Shown: positions 16,473-23,732 of the stretch, in pieces | How positions within the stretch are numbered: position 1 is the stretch's first letter | Layout: every line of letters starts with the position of its first letter | Assembly: GCA_001899685.1 (NCBI GenBank) | Contig: MKWG01000039.1 | Location: 1 to 40,201 of the forward strand | From: Sphingobacteriales bacterium 44-15 | GTDB lineage: Bacteria > Bacteroidota > Bacteroidia > Chitinophagales > Chitinophagaceae | DNA length: 40,201 nt | Direction: 5' to 3' | Program-made: the position numbers and the translations under genes | The notes under the pieces: model-generated | What the model was told of the DNA's origin: nothing | The model's input: only the letters and a program-made list of their open reading frames with translations | The model's database searches: none

Positions 16473-17552
16473 ATGGCTAAAGCCAAAAGTACCAAGCCTC
16501 AGAAAGGGGTAAAAGAAATTGCAAGAAGGGCAAATGTTGCTCTGGCAACAGTTGACAGGGTAATACACGGACGTCCCGGAGTTTCCCAAAAGACACTGGA
16601 GAAGGTGAAGAAGGTAATTGAAGAAATGAATTACCAGCCGAATATCATCGGGCGAAGGCTTGCTTCAATGAAAGAGTATCATTTCGCGGTGCTTATTCCT
16701 GAAATCACTGAAGAGTCCGGTTTTTTTTGGCAGGCGCCTGCCGATGGTGTGCAACAGGCAGCTGAGGAGATCAGGTCAATGGGGGTGAGCGTGACTACTT
16801 TTTTCTTTGATCAAAATGATAAGCGCTCCTTTGCCGGTAGTGCCCGCAGAATATTGCGGGGCGGCTTTGACGGGATATTGCTGGCTCCTTTTTTTATGGA
16901 AGAATCGCTGGCTTTTACAAAAGCCTGCGAAACAAAGAACATTCCTTACGTTTTTATTAACTCAGATATTCCTGACCAGAAAAGCCTGACCTATATCGGT
17001 CCCGACCTGTATGCCAGCGGCTATCTTGGCGGGCAACTGATCAGCTATCTAATAAAACCTAAAGATCAGGTATTGATCGTAAACATTTCCCGGGAAATCA
17101 AGAATGTAAAACAGAACCGCCTGTTACGGAAAGAAGAAGGCGTTCGCTCTTATTTCACGGGTAATAAGATTAAAAATGAAATTTTGAAGATAGATATCAC
17201 GAACGTTGATGAAAAAGCAGTGGAGAAAAAAATACTGGAAATGCTGGCACAGTATCCACGCACAGGAGTGATTTTCGTTACCAACTCCCGTGTGGTAAGT
17301 GTTGCCAAATGCCTGAAAAAGCACTTTATTGATCATGTGCGTGTTATAGGGTATGACCTTTTGGAGTCCGGTATGGAATACCTTAAAAATGGTGTGATTG
17401 ATTTCCTTATCTGTCAAAAGCCACAGGAACAGGGGTACCGGGGCATCATGGCTTTATATCATCATCTGATCCTTAACCTTAAAGTGGCCGATCGTTATTA
17501 CATGCCTATTGATATTGTAACTAGGGAGAATTGTGCCTATTATAAAAATTAA
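16473..17552 (+). CDS. LacI-family transcriptional regulator
   Basis: The 359-residue regulator has an N-terminal LacI-type helix-turn-helix (residues about 13-60: VKEIARRANVALATVDRVIHG, hinge NYQPNIIGRRLA). A periplasmic-binding-protein-like sensor domain follows (about 65-350), beginning YHFAVLIPEI and containing GFDGILLAPFF and YIGPDLYASGYLGGQL, as in sugar-binding LacI members. It should bind a palindromic operator and release it or bind it with a sugar-type effector. It lies directly upstream of the operon at 17681, which has a 12-bp palindrome on its predicted start site, so that operon is the most likely target. The nearby rhamnose genes are an alternative target. The effector is not known. 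Confidence 0.9.
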   Translation: MAKAKSTKPQKGVKEIARRANVALATVDRVIHGRPGVSQKTLEKVKKVIEEMNYQPNIIGRRLASMKEYHFAVLIPEITEESGFFWQAPADGVQQAAEEIRSMGVSVTTFFFDQNDKRSFAGSARRILRGGFDGILLAPFFMEESLAFTKACETKNIPYVFINSDIPDQKSLTYIGPDLYASGYLGGQLISYLIKPKDQVLIVNISREIKNVKQNRLLRKEEGVRSYFTGNKIKNEILKIDITNVDEKAVEKKILEMLAQYPRTGVIFVTNSRVVSVAKCLKKHFIDHVRVIGYDLLESGMEYLKNGVIDFLICQKPQEQGYRGIMALYHHLILNLKVADRYYMPIDIVTRENCAYYKN

Positions 17553-17561
17553 AATAATTTT

Positions 17562-17592
17562 TTTGCAAAATAACCTGTAAAGTGTACTTTCG
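17562..17592 (+). promoter_or_regulatory. Bacteroidota-type promoter of the 17681 operon
   Basis: TTTG at 17562-17565, then exactly 19 bases, then TACTTTCG at 17585-17592, one mismatch from TAnnTTTG. The expected transcription start is near 17599, at the edge of the palindrome at 17600-17611. The leader would be about 80 bases. Confidence 0.68.
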
Positions 17593-17599
17593 ATGATAT

Positions 17600-17611
17600 G
17601 GGTACGTACCC
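17600..17611. promoter_or_regulatory. Candidate operator palindrome for the LacI-family regulator
   Basis: GGGTACGTACCC is a perfect 12-bp palindrome with a central CG, the usual centre of LacI-family operators. It lies on the predicted start site, where a bound repressor would block transcription. It is 48 bases downstream of the regulator's own stop codon. Confidence 0.55.
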
Positions 17612-17680
17612 GGAATTAAACTGCCTGCTATGAAATATGCCTCTGATTTTGGTACCGATTTTTTATAAAATAATAGAAGA

Positions 17681-18697
17681 ATGTCTGATGTGCTAAAAAA
17701 ATATACCAGCCTGCTGCTGCCCTCTGAAAGGCTGGTGAAGGATATTGCTGCTTTGGATGGTGATATTATCATACTGGGTGTTGGAGGAAAGATGGGACCC
17801 GACCTGGCAAGGTTGTGCAAAGCAGCTATAGTAAAAGCAGGTGTAGAAAAGAAAGTGACAGGGATAGCAAGATTTTCAGAGCCCGGGCTGAGGGAAGAAC
17901 TGGAAAAGGAGGGTATAGTCACTATAAAAGCGGATCTTTTGGATAATGCGGTCTGGGATACGCTGCCAAAGGCAAAAAATGTATTATACCTGGCCGGTAC
18001 TAAATTCGGTACAAAAGGTAACGAGCCGTTTACGTGGGCAATGAATACTTATTTGCCTTCAAAAGTGGCTGAACATTACAAAGATTCCCGTATTGTTGTA
18101 TTCTCTACCGGTAATGTATACCCTCTTACAGAAGTATATAAGGGAGGAGCTGCGGAAGACATCCGCCCGGAACCTATTGGCGAATATGGACAGTCATGCC
18201 TGGGAAGGGAACGGATATTTCAATACTTTTCAGCTAAATACGAAACCCCTGTTCTTATCTATCGCCTTAATTATGCCAACGATGTAAAATATGGCGTGCT
18301 GCTTGAAATAGCGAAAGCTGTTTTAAATGAAAAGACAGTCGATCTTACCATGGGAAACGTGAATGTGATATGGCAGGGAGATGCAAATGAATTTGCTATA
18401 AGAAGTTTATTACACTGCGCAGTCCCTTATAAGATATTAAACATTACAGGACCGGAAAACGTATCTGTTCGCTGGGTAGCAGAATGGTATGGCGCATATT
18501 TTAATAAGAAGCCGGTTTTCAGTGGCGAAGAAGCGCATACTGCCCTGCTGAGCAATGCTACCGAAAGCTTCAGACTGTTTGGTTATCCTAATACCACACT
18601 TAAAGTAATGATGGAAATGATAGGAGAGTGGTTGCTGAATGCCGGGGAGACAATTAATAAACCAACACATTTTCAGGAAAGAGATGGAAACTACTAA
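17681..18697 (+). CDS. SDR-superfamily (epimerase/dehydratase-like) protein with altered active site
   Basis: The 338-residue protein has an extended-SDR fold: a nucleotide-binding GVGGKMG at residues 33-39 (GxxGxxG pattern), YLAGTKFG, and the strand VVFSTGNVYPL with Ser142. The YxxxK catalytic motif is present as Y169-G-Q-S-C173, so Lys is replaced by Cys, followed by the usual LGRE-type helix. Either the enzyme uses another proton relay, or it has a non-redox or binding role. It is the first gene of an operon with a DapA-like aldolase whose ATG lies inside this gene's 3' end (14-base overlap), a sign of linked translation. A role in sugar or sugar-acid metabolism is inferred from neighbours. 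Family assignment is good; the reaction is unknown. Confidence 0.8.
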   Translation: MSDVLKKYTSLLLPSERLVKDIAALDGDIIILGVGGKMGPDLARLCKAAIVKAGVEKKVTGIARFSEPGLREELEKEGIVTIKADLLDNAVWDTLPKAKNVLYLAGTKFGTKGNEPFTWAMNTYLPSKVAEHYKDSRIVVFSTGNVYPLTEVYKGGAAEDIRPEPIGEYGQSCLGRERIFQYFSAKYETPVLIYRLNYANDVKYGVLLEIAKAVLNEKTVDLTMGNVNVIWQGDANEFAIRSLLHCAVPYKILNITGPENVSVRWVAEWYGAYFNKKPVFSGEEAHTALLSNATESFRLFGYPNTTLKVMMEMIGEWLLNAGETINKPTHFQERDGNY

Positions 18698-19733
18698 GCA
18701 TACACCTACTGCATTGCCGGAAGGGATAAAAGCATTGCTGCACCGTGGCGTTGTTATTCCCGCGCATCCATTGGTATTACAACCAGGGAAAAAAAGTATT
18801 GATGAGGAAGCGCAAAAAGCTTTAACGCGTTATTATGTAAACAGCGGTGCAGGCGGTGTTGCGGTAGGGGTGCACACTACACAATTTGAGATACGGGATA
18901 AGACATTCAGCTTGTTTGAACCGGTATTAAAAACAGTAGCTGAAGCTATAGACGAATTAGCTTTGCCGGCGCCGTTCATAAAGATCGCGGGAATATGCGG
19001 GGATACCCGGCAGGCAGTTTCCGAAGCAGAGACTGCTTTGAAATACGGGTATCATATGGGGCTGCTGAGCATGGGAGGATTATCCGGTTATTCGGAAGAA
19101 CAATTGCTGGACAGGGTAAGAGCTGTGGCGGCTGTAATACCGGTATTCGGGTTTTATTTACAGCCTGCGGTAGGCGGCAGGATACTATCCTATGATTTCT
19201 GGCGGCAATTCGCTGAAATACCCGGAGTGCTTGCTATAAAGATCGCCGCCTTCAACCGCTATCATACCATTGATGTGGTTAAGGCTGTTTGTCATTCCTC
19301 AAGGCGGGATGAAATCGCGTTGTATACAGGTAATGATGATAATATTATTCCTGACCTGTTAACGCCATACCGGTTTACTATTGATGGAGCAGTAGTAGAA
19401 AAGGTTTTTGTCGGCGGCTTATTGGGGCATTGGGCATTTTGTACCGAGCATGCGGTTCAGGTTTTAAAAGAAGTAAAGCAATGTGTGGATAGTGGTTATA
19501 AAGGCGTGGAGAATTTACTGGCGAAAGGTATAGAAGTTACGGATACGAATGCCGCGGTATTTGATGTTGCCAATAATTTTCACGGGTGCATCGCGGGTAT
19601 TCATGAAATGCTACGGAGAGAGGGCTTAATGACAAACACAGCCTGTTTGCTGGAGAAAGAAGTGTTGTCGCCCGGTCAGCTTAAAAAGATTGATGATATT
19701 TGCACCAGGTATTTTCCTTTACTAATGTCATAA
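18684..19733 (+). CDS. DapA-like (dihydrodipicolinate synthase/N-acetylneuraminate lyase family) aldolase or dehydratase
   Basis: The ATG at 18684 (349 residues) is chosen. It overlaps the previous gene by 14 bases, while the frame extends 15 codons further upstream without family sequence. The TIM-barrel protein has the family's Tyr (GFYLQP, Tyr158) and Schiff-base Lys (LAIKIAAF, Lys186) with 28 residues between them, the same spacing as Tyr133/Lys161 of E. coli DapA. GNDD near 225 replaces the usual SGDD. The family includes keto-deoxy-sugar-acid aldolases and dehydratases besides DapA. With a LacI regulator and an SDR-like protein alongside, a sugar-acid substrate is more likely than lysine synthesis, but this is an inference. 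Confidence 0.85.
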   Translation: METTKHTPTALPEGIKALLHRGVVIPAHPLVLQPGKKSIDEEAQKALTRYYVNSGAGGVAVGVHTTQFEIRDKTFSLFEPVLKTVAEAIDELALPAPFIKIAGICGDTRQAVSEAETALKYGYHMGLLSMGGLSGYSEEQLLDRVRAVAAVIPVFGFYLQPAVGGRILSYDFWRQFAEIPGVLAIKIAAFNRYHTIDVVKAVCHSSRRDEIALYTGNDDNIIPDLLTPYRFTIDGAVVEKVFVGGLLGHWAFCTEHAVQVLKEVKQCVDSGYKGVENLLAKGIEVTDTNAAVFDVANNFHGCIAGIHEMLRREGLMTNTACLLEKEVLSPGQLKKIDDICTRYFPLLMS

Positions 19734-19803
19734 CTTTACCTGTGTTGTTGAAATACGCCCTGCCGATGATAGAATATGGCTTTCTGATTAAATATTTTAA
19801 TTG

Positions 19804-21531
19804 ATGCAACTTTCTAAAAATGTCTTTCGTGTTTTGTTTGCCGGCGGGGTATCTGTGCTGGTTTCCTGTAATCAGGGGTCAAAAGGGGCAGGAGCGGATG
19901 GCTTTTCAACGGACACTACTATAATAGCTGCCGGGGAAGCTTCTTTCGGGAAAAATTGTAAAAGCTGTCATGGCTTCCTGCAGGATGGCATTGGCCCGCA
20001 GTTAGGCGGTATCACCGAAAAATTTTCTGCAGAATGGCTTATCCGGTTTATTAAAAATCCTGCGGAAGTCATTGCTTCCGGCGACAAAGATGCCCAACAG
20101 TTGCATGAGAAATATAAAGCAATAATGCCTTCGTTCCAGGCAATGGATGAAGCTGAGTTAAATGCAATCGTCTCTTTTCTGCATACCAAAAAGAATACTG
20201 CCGTTGCGGCGGATAATGACAGCACGGCAATTGCCAATCCTTTTCCGAAGCCCATTCCTTTCTCTGATATAACCATCAACCTTAAGCCGCTGATGCAGAT
20301 ACCGGCTTCAGCAAAAACTGCACCGCTGGCAAGGATCACCAAGCTGGTTGCCCAGCCGGGAACCGGTGATCTGTGCATCCTGGATTTACGCGGTAAGCTG
20401 TATAAGGTCATAAACAACCAGCCTGTTGTTTATATGGATATATCAAAGCTCAGACCCCGTTTCATTGAGCAGCCCGGTCTGGGATCCGGATTCGGCAGCT
20501 TTGCTTTTCATCCCGACTTTCAAAAGAATGGGTTGTTATATACCTCGCATACCGAGGCGGCAGGATCAGCTAACGCGGATTTTAAGTATAATGATTCCAT
20601 TAAAGTCGCTTTGCAATGGGTGCTTACCGAATGGAAAACGAGTGATCCTAAGGCTCCTGTTTTTTCAGGGACAGGCAGAGAAATATTGCGGGTGAATTTC
20701 GTAAGCGTTATCCATGGCATGCAGGAGATCGTTTTCAATCCCTATGCAAAACCGGGTGATAAGGATTACGGGATGCTGTATGCATGTATTGGAGACGGAG
20801 GAAGCGTAGAGCAGGGGTATCCCCTGATCCCGCACAATACCTCGCATATATGGGGAACCGTTATCCGCATTGACCCCCGTGGAAATAACAGTAAAAACAA
20901 ACAGTATGGTATTCCCGGAGACAATCCGTTTGTGAACAGCACGGATGACTCCCGGCTGAAAGAGATATACTGCTATGGTTTCAGGAATCCCCATCGTATT
21001 TCCTGGACTAAAGCCCGGGAAATGCTTGTATTCAATATCGGTCAGCATGAGATAGAATCTATTTATATGGTTAAGCCTGGGCAGGATTGCGGATGGCCGA
21101 TAAGGGAAGGGATTTTTTCCATTAATCCTTATGGTAACATAAATGCAGTTCATCCGCTTCCTGCAGATGATAGTGTATATCATATTACTTATCCCATTGC
21201 CTCCTTTGATCATGACGAAGGGAATGCAATTTCCGGCGGGTATGAATATACCGGTTCTTCTATAGCTATGCTTAAAGGGAAGATTGTATTTGGAGATATA
21301 CCCAGCGGCAGGGTTTTTTATATAGAAAGCAATGATAATAAACCCGGTAAGATGGCGGCTATTAAAGAATTGCATATAGCGATAAACGGGAAGCCTGAGA
21401 CCCTTGATAAGGCCTGTGGCAATAAAAGAGTGGAAATAAGGTTTGGCGAGGATACCGCAGGAGAATTATACGTACTTACAAAAGCTGACGGTAAAGTGTA
21501 CAAGGTAGCTAGCGCTACGGCTACTCAATAA
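19804..21531 (+). CDS. Cytochrome c / PQQ-dependent aldose sugar dehydrogenase lipoprotein
   Basis: The start is at ATG 19804 (575 residues); the codon before it is a TTG. A lipobox LVSC (Cys22) indicates a lipoprotein. A small cytochrome c domain follows: heme site CKSCH at 52-56 and probable axial Met108 in IMPSFQAM. Residues of about 150-575 form a glucose/sorbosone dehydrogenase-like six-bladed propeller, with typical segments FGSFAFHPDF, HIWGTVIRIDPRGN, YGFRNPHRISW, GQDCGWPIREG and GGYEYTGSSI. The fusion should oxidise an aldose or similar sugar at the cell surface or in the periplasm and pass electrons through its own heme. It lies 70 bases after the DapA-like gene, possibly in the same unit. 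Confidence 0.88.
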   Translation: MQLSKNVFRVLFAGGVSVLVSCNQGSKGAGADGFSTDTTIIAAGEASFGKNCKSCHGFLQDGIGPQLGGITEKFSAEWLIRFIKNPAEVIASGDKDAQQLHEKYKAIMPSFQAMDEAELNAIVSFLHTKKNTAVAADNDSTAIANPFPKPIPFSDITINLKPLMQIPASAKTAPLARITKLVAQPGTGDLCILDLRGKLYKVINNQPVVYMDISKLRPRFIEQPGLGSGFGSFAFHPDFQKNGLLYTSHTEAAGSANADFKYNDSIKVALQWVLTEWKTSDPKAPVFSGTGREILRVNFVSVIHGMQEIVFNPYAKPGDKDYGMLYACIGDGGSVEQGYPLIPHNTSHIWGTVIRIDPRGNNSKNKQYGIPGDNPFVNSTDDSRLKEIYCYGFRNPHRISWTKAREMLVFNIGQHEIESIYMVKPGQDCGWPIREGIFSINPYGNINAVHPLPADDSVYHITYPIASFDHDEGNAISGGYEYTGSSIAMLKGKIVFGDIPSGRVFYIESNDNKPGKMAAIKELHIAINGKPETLDKACGNKRVEIRFGEDTAGELYVLTKADGKVYKVASATATQ

Positions 21532-21644
21532 TAATAACAAGCGGCAACATTCAACCAGATATCCCCGGCGGTGAAATTACCGGTAATATTGAAAATACCC
21601 TTTAGAAATTTTCTTTTATTACAAAAACATTATAGCTTTATCTC

Positions 21645-21652
21645 TGTATTTG
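21645..21652 (+). promoter_or_regulatory. Possible -7 element of the PID-CTERM/exosortase pair
   Basis: TGTATTTG is one mismatch from TAnnTTTG and lies about 75 bases before the small PID-CTERM gene. No -33 TTTG is seen at the expected distance. The evidence is weak. Confidence 0.3.
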
Positions 21653-21727
21653 CAATCCGCACCCTTTCAGAATATTTATAAGATCCTTATTCTTTGCCGC
21701 TGTTTTATTACTTATAAAGCTTTTATT

Positions 21728-21946
21728 ATGAAATTGCAATCCTTGTTGACTGCTGTATTCGTTATCTGCGGGCTGGCTTATGTGCCCTCCCTGTTTGCGC
21801 AGACATTGCTTGTAGATGTAGAGGTGCCAATTGACGGCGGTGTCAGCCTGCTGGTGGCTGCCGGAGTTGCTTATGGCGCTAAAAAGGCTTATGATAAAAG
21901 GAAAAATCAAAAAGATGCCGAGGCGGTAGAAGCTGAAAGCAAATAG
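21728..21946 (+). CDS. PID-CTERM sorting-signal protein, putative exosortase substrate
   Basis: The 72-residue protein has a signal peptide (1-24, cleavage likely after SLFA). The mature part consists of VEVPIDGG (PIDGG at 34-38), a hydrophobic stretch at 39-50, a basic KKAYDKRK segment at 52-59 and an acidic tail. This is the tripartite form of exosortase C-terminal sorting signals: short motif, membrane segment, basic cluster. The PIDGG motif matches the PID-CTERM class known in silico from Bacteroidota. There is almost no protein besides the signal, so it may be a carrier or anchor peptide. The start ATG at 21728 is chosen because it gives a normal signal peptide; the frame continues upstream without such sequence. 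The exosortase gene follows 105 bases later. Confidence 0.85.
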   Translation: MKLQSLLTAVFVICGLAYVPSLFAQTLLVDVEVPIDGGVSLLVAAGVAYGAKKAYDKRKNQKDAEAVEAESK

Positions 21947-21969
21947 CACTAGGCCATTGTATATTATTC

Positions 21970-22046
21970 GTGAAAAGTGAGATGTGAGATGTGAAAAGAA
22001 CTTTCACATTTACGTTTCATGTTTCACGTCTCTCTGAAACTCTCTG
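21970..22046. repeat. GTGAGATGTGAAA-type repeat with hairpin between substrate and exosortase
   Basis: GTGAAAAGTGAGATGTGAGATGTGAAA variants on the left meet their reverse complements (TTTCACAT, GTTTCATGTTTCACGTC) on the right. The best stem is ATGTGAAA at 21989-21996 with TTTCACAT at 22002-22009, and longer imperfect pairing is possible. It is the same family as at 22685-22737, 32139-32160, 36301-36375 and 38125-38174. Confidence 0.7.
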
Positions 22047-22051
22047 GTATC

Positions 22052-22687
22052 ATGATGGCAAAATCCGTGATAAAACAGCTTAATTATTACCTCGATCTGC
22101 GTTTTCTCATAAAGTTCATTGCTCTTTTCCTGGTATTATATTATGTCAATATTTTTTTTGTACAACTGACATTGCCGGGAAAATGGCATAATGATTTTTT
22201 TGTGGAACATTTTAACTATATCGGTTGGCTGACCGGTTCTCTCACACATACTGCCAACCTTATTACGCATACTTTAGGATTAGATACTATTGTGGAAAGT
22301 AATGATACGCTTGCCCTGGCGCAGGGACCAAGAGTAGTTGTAAGATGGCAGTGTATAGGGCTTGGTATTATCAGCTTCTGGTTGGCATTTATACTGGCCC
22401 AGGATATGCGGCTCAAAAGAAAGATATTTCTTGGGCTGGGCGGTGTGCTGGTAGTTTGGTTTATGAATTGCTGCAGGATCGCGCTGTTGGTCTTTGCCCT
22501 CGATCGAAACCTCAAGCCATGGAAAAAAAAGCTTACCCTTATAGGAGGTATCAATCACCACGACCTTTTTAATTACGCCTGTTATGCCGTAATACTTCTT
22601 TCGATTTTTATATACTATAAAGTAAGCGCTAAAAAGGCTCAGCCGGGAGAATCTGCCGGTACTATGTCAGACGTGAAAGAAAAGTGA
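22052..22687 (+). CDS. Exosortase family protein (PID-CTERM associated)
   Basis: The ATG at 22052 is chosen (211 residues; ATG 22055 is equally possible). An upstream ATG at 22019 lies inside the GTGAAA-type repeat and is unlikely. The polytopic membrane protein has hydrophobic segments at about 18-40, 100-116, 126-150 and 172-190. The exosortase catalytic triad is visible: Cys101 in RWQCIGLGIISFW, Arg142 in MNCCRIALLV, and His169 or His170 in INHHDLFNYACY. Exosortases are transpeptidase-like enzymes that cut C-terminal sorting signals and transfer the protein to a surface anchor. The only obvious substrate here is the 72-residue PIDGG protein upstream. The subtype (XrtX, XrtN or another) cannot be settled by eye. 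Confidence 0.85.
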   Translation: MMAKSVIKQLNYYLDLRFLIKFIALFLVLYYVNIFFVQLTLPGKWHNDFFVEHFNYIGWLTGSLTHTANLITHTLGLDTIVESNDTLALAQGPRVVVRWQCIGLGIISFWLAFILAQDMRLKRKIFLGLGGVLVVWFMNCCRIALLVFALDRNLKPWKKKLTLIGGINHHDLFNYACYAVILLSIFIYYKVSAKKAQPGESAGTMSDVKEK

Positions 22688-22737
22688 GATGTGAGACGGT
22701 AAACGTGAACAGACAATGGGAATAGTGAATTCTCACC
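22685..22737. repeat. GTGAGATGTGAGACGG-type repeat between exosortase and purC
   Basis: The tract begins at the exosortase stop codon with GTGAGATGTGAGACG and GTAAACGTGAAC and ends with GTGAATTCTCACC, a small inverted repeat. It belongs to the dispersed GTGAGA/GTGAAA family. The purC promoter begins directly after it. Confidence 0.6.
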
Positions 22738-22738
22738 C

Positions 22739-22769
22739 TTTGCAATAATTAAATAGCCTCTTAAATTTG
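22739..22769 (+). promoter_or_regulatory. Promoter of purC
   Basis: TTTG at 22739-22742, 19 bases, then TAAATTTG at 22762-22769: a perfect match to the Bacteroidota TTTG-N19-TAnnTTTG consensus. The start site is predicted near 22776, giving a leader of about 24 bases. Confidence 0.8.
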
Positions 22770-22799
22770 CCAGATCAAACCTCATGGTTATTTTAGCGT

Positions 22800-23729
22800 A
22801 TGGATAATAACATATTCCCAAAGCAAACCGCTTTTTATAAAGGGAAAGTCCGTGATGTATATACTATCGGCAACGATTACCTGGTGATGATCGCCAGTGA
22901 CCGTATTTCGGCATTTGATGTGATACTGCCCAGGCCTATTCCTTTTAAAGGACAGGTATTGAACCAGATTGCCGCTATGATGCTGGGAGCAACAGCCGAC
23001 ATTTGCCCTAACTGGCTGCTTTCTACCCCTGCGCCTAATGCTGCCATAGGAAGAAAATGCATTCCTTTTAAGCTTGAAATGGTGGTGCGCGGACATCTTG
23101 TCGGGCATGCCTGGCGTACCTACAGCAGTGGTAAACGGGTATTGTGCGGCGTATCCATGCCTGAAGGATTGAAGGAAAATGACCCGTTCCCTTCTCCGAT
23201 CATTACGCCGGCTACTAAAGCCGAAGAAGGTCATGATGAAGATATTTCCCGGGAAGAAATACTGGAAAAAGGGCTGGCAACGGAAAAAGACTGGGAAATA
23301 CTTTCCCGCTATACCCTGCAACTGTTTGAACGGGGAAAAGCCATTGCAGCAAAGCACGGTCTGATCCTGGCCGATACAAAATATGAATTTGGTAAGATCG
23401 GCGATACCATTTACCTGATGGACGAAATACATACGCCGGATTCCTCGCGCTATTTTTATGCGGACGGTTTTGAAGAACGGCAAAAAAAAGGAGAACGGCA
23501 AAAACAGCTAAGCAAGGAGTTTGTGAGGGAATGGCTTATCGCGAACAACTTTATGGGCAAGGAAGGACAGATCGTCCCGGAAATGAGCGAAGACTGGGTA
23601 AAGACCATCAGTGAAAGATACATTGAGCTGTTTGAAAGAGTGACCGGCGAGACATTTAAACCGGAACCACTGTCACGGGAAGAGACCATTCAGCGCATTA
23701 CTTCGGCATTATACAACCTGAATATCTAA
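22800..23729 (+). CDS. purC: Phosphoribosylaminoimidazole-succinocarboxamide synthase (SAICAR synthetase)
   Basis: The 309-residue cytosolic enzyme joins CAIR and aspartate with ATP in purine synthesis. The start is typical: [33 protein letters not shown] carries the nucleotide-binding segment and the SAICAR synthetase signature. [23 protein letters not shown]-type sequence (here [15 protein letters not shown]) and LADTKYEFG are also conserved. The length is that of the longer PurC class (about 300) and not the 237-residue E. coli type. It has its own consensus promoter. It lies about 14 kb from purL in this window, so the purine genes are scattered. A lactonase-like gene begins 3 bases after its stop. 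Confidence 0.95.
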   Translation: MDNNIFPKQTAFYKGKVRDVYTIGNDYLVMIASDRISAFDVILPRPIPFKGQVLNQIAAMMLGATADICPNWLLSTPAPNAAIGRKCIPFKLEMVVRGHLVGHAWRTYSSGKRVLCGVSMPEGLKENDPFPSPIITPATKAEEGHDEDISREEILEKGLATEKDWEILSRYTLQLFERGKAIAAKHGLILADTKYEFGKIGDTIYLMDEIHTPDSSRYFYADGFEERQKKGERQKQLSKEFVREWLIANNFMGKEGQIVPEMSEDWVKTISERYIELFERVTGETFKPEPLSREETIQRITSALYNLNI

Positions 23730-23732
23730 ATC

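Noticed and set aside
20665-21375. 236-codon minus-strand frame over the aldose dehydrogenase gene
   Set aside because: It is antisense to a gene with heme and propeller motifs; the translation shows no domain.
22788-23501. 237-codon minus-strand frame over purC
   Set aside because: It is antisense to purC, which has clear family motifs and a consensus promoter. The antisense frame has no recognisable features.
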